From assembly GCA_030619925.1 (NCBI GenBank), contig JAUXAL010000040.1, positions 1 through 37,262 on the forward strand: a DNA stretch of 37,262 nucleotides, given 5' to 3'. Position 1 is the first letter of the stretch, and each line of letters begins with the position of its first letter. Both the position numbers and the translations under genes were made by a program. This DNA is from Phycisphaerae bacterium (GTDB taxonomy: Bacteria; Planctomycetota; Phycisphaerae; Sedimentisphaerales; Anaerobacaceae). The notes beneath the pieces were generated by a model. The model saw only the letters and a program-made list of their open reading frames with translations, was not told the origin of the DNA and did not search any database. This document shows, piece by piece, positions 31,422-37,262 of the stretch.

Positions 31422-32702
31422 ATGAATGTACTGTTAATTGGTAGCGGCGGACGCGAGCACGCAATCGCCTGGAAATTGGCTCAATCGGAAAGCTTAGGCC
31501 AACTCTATATCGCGCCGGGTAATCCCGGTACAGCCAAATGTGGGCGGAATATTGCTATTAGCGCCGATGATACCGACAAGCTTCTGGACTTTGCACGTCA
31601 GAATGATGTGGGCTTTGTAATAGTCGGACCGGAGGCCCCGCTTGCAGCGGGAGTGGTTGATGTGTTTGAAGCCGCCGGTATAAAGGCATTCGGGCCAAGC
31701 GCCGATGCCGCACAGCTTGAGGCGGACAAGGCATTTGCAAAGCAGCTGATGCGCTCAAGCGCGGTCTCCACCGCTGAGGGCAGAATCTTCGATAGATTCA
31801 GCGATGCCAAAGCGTACATCGCAAGCAGGGACGAAGCGGTGGTGGTAAAGGCCGCAGGTCTTGCGAAGGGCAAAGGTGTCTTTGTCTGCGATGACCCAGC
31901 CGATGGGATTTTAGCGGCTGAAAAAATAATGTGCGGCAAAATATTCGGCTCAGCAGGCAACAAAGTCATCGTTGAAGACAAACTGCTCGGCGAAGAAGCC
32001 TCGATACTGGCCTTTGTGGACGGGCGAAATATCTATGTTATGGAATCGTCGCAGGACCACAAGCCCATCGGCGATGGTGACACGGGCCCCAACACCGGCG
32101 GAATGGGCGCTTACAGTCCCGCGCCGGTGGTTACCGACGATTTGATGAATCAGATTGTGCGTGAAATTCTTGTGCCGGTGGTCGATGGTATGAATCGCAA
32201 CGATACACCGTATAAAGGTGTACTGTACGCGGGGGTTATGATTACCGGCGGCGGGCCGAGGGTCCTGGAATTTAACGTCCGCTTTGGCGACCCTGAGACC
32301 CAGCCGGTTCTTATGCGCCTAAAAAGCGATTTGCTGCAAGTTTGTCTGGCGGCCTGTGACGGCACGTTGGACCAAATTTCGCTCGAATGGGACCCGCGGC
32401 CGGCGGTTTGTGTGGTGATGGCTTCCGGCGGTTACCCGGGCGATTATGAAAAGGGCAGGAAGATAACCGGCCTGGAAGAAGCCGACGGAATGCAGGATGT
32501 TGTTGTGTTCCACGCAGGCACAAAAGGTAATGACCGGGATATTGTTACCAACGGCGGCAGAGTGCTGGGCGTCACTGCACTGGGCCAGACAATCGACGAC
32601 GCAAAAGCAAGAGCGTATAGAGCTGTGGACAAAATAAAATTCGACGGTGCTTATTGCCGCCGAGACATTGCGGATAAGGCGATAGAAAAGTGTAAAACGT
32701 AA
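31422..32702 (+). CDS. purD: Phosphoribosylamine-glycine ligase (GAR synthetase)
   Basis: ATP-grasp ligase for the second step of purine synthesis: phosphoribosylamine + glycine to GAR. 426 residues, as usual. N-domain: MNVLLIGSGGREHAIAWKLA and APGNPGTAKCGRNI. ATP-grasp: AVVVKAAGLAKGKGVFVCDD, GEEASILAFVDG and the near-invariant QDHKPIGDGDTGPNTGGMGAYSPAP. Metal-binding block: RVLEFNVRFGDPETQPVLMRL. C-domain: VCVVMASGGYPGDYEKG and GGRVLGVTALG. GGAGGTG supports ATG 31422. Other pur genes are not adjacent. The next gene begins 51 bp downstream across a period-7 array. Confidence 0.97.
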   Translation: MNVLLIGSGGREHAIAWKLAQSESLGQLYIAPGNPGTAKCGRNIAISADDTDKLLDFARQNDVGFVIVGPEAPLAAGVVDVFEAAGIKAFGPSADAAQLEADKAFAKQLMRSSAVSTAEGRIFDRFSDAKAYIASRDEAVVVKAAGLAKGKGVFVCDDPADGILAAEKIMCGKIFGSAGNKVIVEDKLLGEEASILAFVDGRNIYVMESSQDHKPIGDGDTGPNTGGMGAYSPAPVVTDDLMNQIVREILVPVVDGMNRNDTPYKGVLYAGVMITGGGPRVLEFNVRFGDPETQPVLMRLKSDLLQVCLAACDGTLDQISLEWDPRPAVCVVMASGGYPGDYEKGRKITGLEEADGMQDVVVFHAGTKGNDRDIVTNGGRVLGVTALGQTIDDAKARAYRAVDKIKFDGAYCRRDIADKAIEKCKT

Positions 32703-32713
32703 ATCTTACTTAT

Positions 32714-32748
32714 GGTTTTTTAGTTTTTAGCTTTTGGTTTTTAGTTTG
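32714..32748. repeat. Period-7 TTTTTAG array
   Basis: TTTTTTAG TTTTTAG CTTTTGG TTTTTAG TTTG fills the short gap between purD and the AsmA-like gene. Confidence 0.65.
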
Positions 32749-32753
32749 ATGGG

Positions 32754-35700
32754 ATGTCGATAAATTTAAACAAATCTTTCATAGTCGCAAGTGCCAAAAG
32801 AATTTCCCGCTGGTTTCTCGCAGGTTTGATTTTGGCTGCCGTTTTATGGTTCGTTTTGATCCTGGCAGGCCGGGGTCTGTGCCACATCGCCATAGGACAG
32901 CTTGCTGAGCTGACCAACACGAGGATAAAAGCCGAATCGGTTGATTACCACGCTAACGGCTCAGTCTTCATCGAAAATCTTGTAATCAGCCCATACAAAA
33001 AGCAAAGCGACGATGACACCATACTCGAGGCCGAAACGGTATATGCACGCTTTAGTCTAAGCAGCTTATTGTTACTGCGGCCCCAGCTAAAAGAGATAGA
33101 TGTCAATGATTTTGTTTTCAATGCCCAATACGATTTGGACACCAGCTCGTGGAATTTATCTGCGCTTAAAATCATGCTTCCTAAAGGCACTTCCGGCAGG
33201 ATGCCCCGTGTTCACCTCAAAGCGGGAACGCTGCGATATAGTAAGATATCAAATGGACAGGTAAAAGTTGCTCTTTCAGTACCTCTTAATGCGAGATTTG
33301 AATTCGATGAGAAAACACAGGAGGGCTACCGCTTCAGTATGACCACAGCTACGATGGTCCGCGGTTTTGGCAAGAGCTACTTGACCGGATTTTGGAAACC
33401 GGGCCGGGTTACGGTCGCAGGAGGAATTGCGTCCATGGATGTCCCTGAGCTTGAGATGGCATGGATAATAGATGTCTTGGCCGCCGAGTTGAAGTATGAC
33501 CAGGGCAACACTTTTTCACTGAAGCTAAGGGCGAAGGATTTGCACTCTAAACGCAGTCCCGCGCTGGATAAATTCGCATTAGTCGGGCCTGCTTTCTTGG
33601 AAAAGTCCAGCCCGTTTGCCGCTTTGCAAAGATTTTTCAACCGATATCGCCCACGGGGGCGGATAGATATTGACCTTGAGGCATCCGGCAATTTGAACCA
33701 ACTAAACGAAAGTACGTTGGGCGGCAAAGTTTATTGTAAGGATGTTGCGTTTTGCGACTACAAGTTCCAATACGCGATAGAGAATGTGGTTGGCGAGATA
33801 GATTTTGCCAAAAATAGTGTGGAACTGAACAATCTGAGCGGTAAGCACGGCGACGTCAAACTTTTCTTTAACGGCTGGTCGAGAGACTTCGGCCCAGATT
33901 GGAAATACCGAATCCGAATTACAAGTGACAACATGGCTTTGGATAATGACCTGTATAATGCGCTAAGCACACAACGGAAAGAATCCTGGTCTGCTTTCTC
34001 CCCGGCCGGGCGGGCAGCGATAGATTACCAGTTCGACCGGCGGTCACAAACGGACAAGGGAAAAAAATTGGCGGTTGAACTGCGCGGTGCCGAAGCTATA
34101 TACCGAAATTTTCCTTATCCGTTGAAAAATCTCACCGGCAAACTCTCTTTCGATAGCGATGGAGTAATCCTTTCGGATGTGGTTTCGCAGGTGAACGAGC
34201 GTAAAATCACCTTGAATGGTGAAATAAGGGCCCCCGGCACCGATAGCTCGACGCATGATATCTCAATCAAGGTAAATAATATCCCTCTGGATTCGACACT
34301 CCGGGCGGCATTGCCGGACAGGCAAAGGGATTTATACAATCAATTTCACCCTGCCGGCCTGGCTGATGGTCGGATAAAGGTTGCAGGTCAGAGTTCTGCC
34401 CCCATAAGTTTTACGGCCGATTTGTCTTTTAAAAAAGCTTCTTTAAAGTTAGACGAATTTCCATTGCCTATCTCTAATATATCGGCAAACGCTGTTTTTA
34501 CCCCTGATTTGGTAACTGTCGAAAACTTTACCGGTCATTGTCCCCACGGTTTGGTTTCCCTGACCGGCCGAATATGGCTAAGCCAGCAGCGCCAGCAGTC
34601 TCGCTATCGCTTGTCGCTGAATTTCCAGGACGCCCGGTTGAACGATGATTTGTTTAATCTGTTGCCGGAGTCATCGAAGAAAATCGTCTCCGAATTGAAA
34701 CCGGAAGGTAAAGTAAATCTCAGTGCCGATTTAAACAAAGAGAGCCTCACAGACCCTCCTGATTACAGGATAACTGTGGACTGTCTGGGTAACAGTGTCA
34801 CTTTCCCGCAATTTCCCTATCGGCTAAAAGACATTACCGGCACCTTAACGATAGACGAGAATAGTATCACGTTTAAGGATATGGCTGCAACCACAGGTGA
34901 CAGTGTCCCGGCGGCAGGAAACACTTCGACTATAAAACTAAACGGCCAAATAGACTTGGCTGATAATGTTTTCACCGGCGCCCTGTTAGAGCTCTCAGCC
35001 ATCGACATTTTCTTCGACGACCAGCTCGCCCAGGCCTTGCCTGAAGAAATTAAGCCCTTATACGACGGGCTCTCGCCTGCTGGCCGATTTGATCTGGATT
35101 TCGAGAGTATCCGGATCTGGCCCACAGATGATGGCCGAAAGCAGATTGATTTCGACGGTGCCGTCATACTCAAAAACTGTGCTTTCAAAGTATCTGATGC
35201 CGAAACCGAATGGGATGCAATATTGAAAACAAGAGGTCTGTACAAAACCGGCGACGGTTTCAGTAATGGCCAGGCTAATCTTTTTGCGGACAATCTCAGC
35301 ATTCAGGGCAAATCTTTCACTAACTTAAAAGCAGATATCTATTATGATCCTAACCTGCGAAATTGGTCCACCGAAGATTTAATTGCCGATTGTTACGGCG
35401 GAAAATTGACAGGAAAATTCGAATTCAGACAGCCCGCTGAGCAGCTCCGGTACCCATTGAACTGGGGCTCACGCCTGGGTTCGGGACCGGACCCCCATTC
35501 GCCAGAGAACGCGAATGGGACCCAACCGGGTTTGCGAAATACTGCAAACCGGAGCCCTTCTCGTTTTGCGACTTCTTTGCAAAATGGGGGCCCACTAACC
35601 GGTGCCGGAGAGTATCTGCTGCAGGTAGGTTTTGACAATATTGACTTAAAACAATTTCTCTCGGACACAAAGCTCAAAGAGACTCCTGACAACGGCTATA

Positions 35701-36185
35701 CGACCGGGAAAATGAGCGGCTCTTTGAGCATCAATGCCCGGATTGGCGATAATTCTTCACGTATCGGCATATTCAGACTCGCAATAAGCGATATGCAGGC
35801 CGGTGAGCTTTCGCCACTGGCCAAGCTCTTGCAGGTACTGCAACTAACAGAGCCGAAGGACTTCGCTTTTGACCAGATGCTCATTGATTCATACATCAAG
35901 CGCAACGTCCTGTTCGTTAAGAAGCTCGATTTATCCGGTGATAGCATCGCCTTTAACGGCTCAGGCTCGATGGATTTACAAACCCGAAATGTCGATTTGA
36001 TTCTCACCGCCCGAGGCCGGCGTCTCGCCACTGCCGATCCTTCCATTTTACAATCTCTTACCGAAGGTCTTGGCCAGGCTGTTGTGCGAGTAGAGGTAAC
36101 CGGCGATTTTTACGACCCACAGGTGACAACCAGAACCCTGCCGCTCATCAAGGACTCACTGCAAATCCTCGGAACACCCCCCTAA
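32754..36185 (+). CDS. AsmA/TamB-like envelope protein
   Basis: A 1143-residue protein with one N-terminal membrane anchor (about residues 18-42, WFLAGLILAAVLWFVLILAG) and a very long periplasmic region rich in short beta-strands. Recurrent blocks such as YPLKNLTGKLSFDSDGVILSD, PYRLKDITGTLTIDENSITFKD and LPISNISANAVFTPDLVTVEN have the AsmA-like repeat pattern, and the C-terminus (LSPLAKLLQVLQLT, DLSGDSIAFNGSGSMDLQTRNVDLILTARG) matches the AsmA-2/YhdP-type end. Such proteins are bridge-like lipid-transfer proteins between inner and outer membranes. Residues ~900-946 (LNWGSRLGSGPDPHSPENAN onward) are Pro/Gly/Asn-rich, break the beta pattern and coincide with clustered hairpins. Start ATG 32754 has no good Shine-Dalgarno. 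It is probably co-transcribed with purD. Confidence 0.85.
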   Translation: MSINLNKSFIVASAKRISRWFLAGLILAAVLWFVLILAGRGLCHIAIGQLAELTNTRIKAESVDYHANGSVFIENLVISPYKKQSDDDTILEAETVYARFSLSSLLLLRPQLKEIDVNDFVFNAQYDLDTSSWNLSALKIMLPKGTSGRMPRVHLKAGTLRYSKISNGQVKVALSVPLNARFEFDEKTQEGYRFSMTTATMVRGFGKSYLTGFWKPGRVTVAGGIASMDVPELEMAWIIDVLAAELKYDQGNTFSLKLRAKDLHSKRSPALDKFALVGPAFLEKSSPFAALQRFFNRYRPRGRIDIDLEASGNLNQLNESTLGGKVYCKDVAFCDYKFQYAIENVVGEIDFAKNSVELNNLSGKHGDVKLFFNGWSRDFGPDWKYRIRITSDNMALDNDLYNALSTQRKESWSAFSPAGRAAIDYQFDRRSQTDKGKKLAVELRGAEAIYRNFPYPLKNLTGKLSFDSDGVILSDVVSQVNERKITLNGEIRAPGTDSSTHDISIKVNNIPLDSTLRAALPDRQRDLYNQFHPAGLADGRIKVAGQSSAPISFTADLSFKKASLKLDEFPLPISNISANAVFTPDLVTVENFTGHCPHGLVSLTGRIWLSQQRQQSRYRLSLNFQDARLNDDLFNLLPESSKKIVSELKPEGKVNLSADLNKESLTDPPDYRITVDCLGNSVTFPQFPYRLKDITGTLTIDENSITFKDMAATTGDSVPAAGNTSTIKLNGQIDLADNVFTGALLELSAIDIFFDDQLAQALPEEIKPLYDGLSPAGRFDLDFESIRIWPTDDGRKQIDFDGAVILKNCAFKVSDAETEWDAILKTRGLYKTGDGFSNGQANLFADNLSIQGKSFTNLKADIYYDPNLRNWSTEDLIADCYGGKLTGKFEFRQPAEQLRYPLNWGSRLGSGPDPHSPENANGTQPGLRNTANRSPSRFATSLQNGGPLTGAGEYLLQVGFDNIDLKQFLSDTKLKETPDNGYTTGKMSGSLSINARIGDNSSRIGIFRLAISDMQAGELSPLAKLLQVLQLTEPKDFAFDQMLIDSYIKRNVLFVKKLDLSGDSIAFNGSGSMDLQTRNVDLILTARGRRLATADPSILQSLTEGLGQAVVRVEVTGDFYDPQVTTRTLPLIKDSLQILGTPP
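35494..35584. repeat. Cluster of three hairpins inside the AsmA-like gene
   Basis: CCCATTCGC/GCGAATGGG (35494-35502, 35511-35519), CCGG-G-TTTGC/GCAAACCGG (35526-35535, 35544-35552) and TTTTGC/GCAAAA (35564-35569, 35579-35584) follow one another in frame. Confidence 0.7.
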
Positions 36186-36249
36186 AAATCTTTTCTTATT
36201 TCTAACGGCGCACAAAACCAGTAAAAAGGCCGGTATCGTATTTATCTTC

Positions 36250-36975
36250 TTATGATATTTCTATTTTTTCTCCCGTTTTTATATGCAATTTGTCATTTGC
36301 ATTTCCATTTTTCAAGCTAATCTCTAACGTACTGTTTGAGCCTTCGAGCAGGAATAATTCGTTGTCTTTTGCTGTATAATAATTCGGATAGTAATTCATC
36401 ACATATTTCTTCTCGCCTATAGCCACGGAATACTTATCCTTCTCTTGCTTTGCCAGATTGGTTATGATATTTCCGAATCCGTCGATTCGAACAACCATTC
36501 CCTCTCTTTCTTCTTTGTGAAGTTCCAATTTCTTTATCTCTTTGATTGTTTTACCTATTGTCTTGAAATTACCTATATCAATATTGGCCGCCGCTTTTGC
36601 AAATACGTCTCTGCCGTGAAATGTGCGGCTCGCATCTCCGGGAATGGGAATTTGTCTTATATCAATTATGCCCTGTTCTTTAAGTGTTTCCCAGAGCAGT
36701 CCGTTATCCGGCCCGACAAAATAATAACTATTTGTTTTCACGCCTATTGCTTTTCTTTCTGTTCCCACGCCAGGGTCAACTACACAACAAAATGTTGCGC
36801 CTTCTGGAAAGTATTTGTAATTATTTTTGAGTATCCACGAAGCTTCTATTGTTTTTTGAGGCGAGATGCTATGGCACAAATCAACTATTTTTGCATCGCA
36901 GGCAATACTGTAAACCACTGCTTTCATCACGCCTACGTATTCACTTTGCCCGAAGTCCGTCAATAAAACTATCAT
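36250..36975 (-). CDS. SAM hydrolase (SAM hydroxide adenosyltransferase, DUF62 family)
   Basis: A 241-residue member of the family that includes fluorinase/chlorinase; most members hydrolyse S-adenosylmethionine to adenosine and methionine. Key segments: IVLLTDFGQSEYVGVMKAVV (Asp near the N-terminus), VDLCHSISPQKTIEASWIL, FCCVVDPGVGTERKAIGVK, YYFVGPDNGLL, RTFHGRDVFAKAAANI and VVRIDGFGNIITN. The FHGRDVF and DGFGNIITN motifs fit the hydrolase group, and no extra halide loop is apparent. Shine-Dalgarno TAGGAG lies about 6 nt before ATG 36975. It is convergent with the AsmA-like gene (64 bp apart). The cytoplasmic role, SAM pool control or adenosine salvage, is uncertain in the whole family. Confidence 0.92.
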   Translation of the reverse strand: MIVLLTDFGQSEYVGVMKAVVYSIACDAKIVDLCHSISPQKTIEASWILKNNYKYFPEGATFCCVVDPGVGTERKAIGVKTNSYYFVGPDNGLLWETLKEQGIIDIRQIPIPGDASRTFHGRDVFAKAAANIDIGNFKTIGKTIKEIKKLELHKEEREGMVVRIDGFGNIITNLAKQEKDKYSVAIGEKKYVMNYYPNYYTAKDNELFLLEGSNSTLEISLKNGNANDKLHIKTGEKIEIS

Positions 36976-36994
36976 ACTAAGCTCCTAACTCGCC

Positions 36995-37262
36995 GGCCTT
37001 GATTTTCGACATTGGCTTTGTTTGGCTTTGTTTTCCGGGAGCCCGAAGGCGTGGTTTATTTTCATAATACTTTGTTGAATAGATGTTTACGTCCATTTTG
37101 GCTCTTTTTAAATTGGGTTTGAATTGGGTTTGTTTTTTTGGACTGCGAAATCATCGTATTTTCTGTAATCCTTTGTTATAAGTGAGTTTACATTCATTTG
37201 GGCTTTTTGGAAATTGGCTTTGTTTGGGTTTGAATTGGGTTTGTTTTCACCAAGTGTCCAAT
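36995..37262. repeat. TTGGCTTTG / AATTGGGTTTG repeat block running off the right edge
   Basis: Two diverged ~110-bp units (roughly 37059-37133 and 37168-37246) share the order CTTTGTT..., TTTAC(G)TCATTT-like, TTGGGCTTTTT, then AATTGGGTTTGAATTGGGTTTG. Short words TTGGCTTTG and AATTGGGTTTG are tandemly repeated with period about 11. No gene is visible; the block continues beyond the window. Confidence 0.75.

Noticed and set aside
36200-36212. Half-site TTTCTAACGGCG as a third copy of the 80-bp element
   Set aside because: Only about ten bases match and no inverted partner lies within 200 bp; it may be chance or a relic.

Overview
The window looks like a chromosomal segment from a planctomycete of the class Phycisphaerae (Sedimentisphaerales-like), probably from a metagenome assembly. 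This is inferred from secreted proteins that carry paired planctomycete-type dockerin repeats (DxNxDGxVDxxDxxxLAxYWL) and a C-terminal LamG domain, a GH172/DUF1080 lipoprotein pair, a signal peptidase I with a very large insert, and the style of the intergenic repeats. No rRNA is present. Three tRNAs (Ser-GGA, Glu-CTC, Met-CAT) are seen. No prophage, transposase or CRISPR array was found.

Layout. 1-3.1 kb, all minus strand: dGTPase (cut by the left edge), HNH nuclease, cold-shock protein, HU. 3.9-7.0 kb: signal peptidase I (plus), then a secreted YSPY-repeat protein and a stand-alone DnaA domain-I protein (both minus). 7.9-16.7 kb: secreted M28 peptidase with dockerin and LamG, gyrA, holA, a DUF1848 protein, and a secreted PD40 beta-propeller protein with dockerin and LamG. 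17.0-18.8 kb: a two-gene lipoprotein operon (GH172 and DUF1080). 18.9-26.5 kb: a peptide-scavenging block with a POT transporter, an M2/M3-type metallopeptidase, two OPT transporters and a small membrane protein. 26.5-28.5 kb: tRNA-Ser, a small ORF, a YbjQ-type protein, tadA, tRNA-Glu and tRNA-Met. 28.7-36.2 kb: cobO, ispD, a lone GspF-like protein, purD and a giant AsmA/TamB-like protein. 36.2-37.3 kb: SAM hydrolase and a long repeat running off the edge.

The most striking signal lies in the repeats, not in a gene cluster. (1) Two 80-bp elements with perfect 13-bp inverted ends (CCCCGTTAGARAY...) and identical 54-bp spacers lie in the same reading frame at the N-terminal parts of the DnaA-domain-I gene and gyrA. 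Each encodes PVR[ND]-x18-[IV]SNGV. This looks like a protein-coding palindromic element comparable in concept to the Rickettsia palindromic elements. (2) At least ten intergenic spots hold short arrays of different sequence but the same ~7-bp period. (3) A mirror-image composite element (period-8 arms around two hairpins) sits between cobO and ispD. (4) Other hairpin clusters lie in frame inside the AsmA-like gene and at the 3' end of ispD, and one precedes lepB. Together these suggest a genome that tolerates, or is being colonised by, several small non-autonomous palindromic repeat families, including inside conserved genes.

Limits: everything is read by eye. Family calls rest on recognised motifs, not on searches; start sites are chosen from Shine-Dalgarno spacing and family N-termini.
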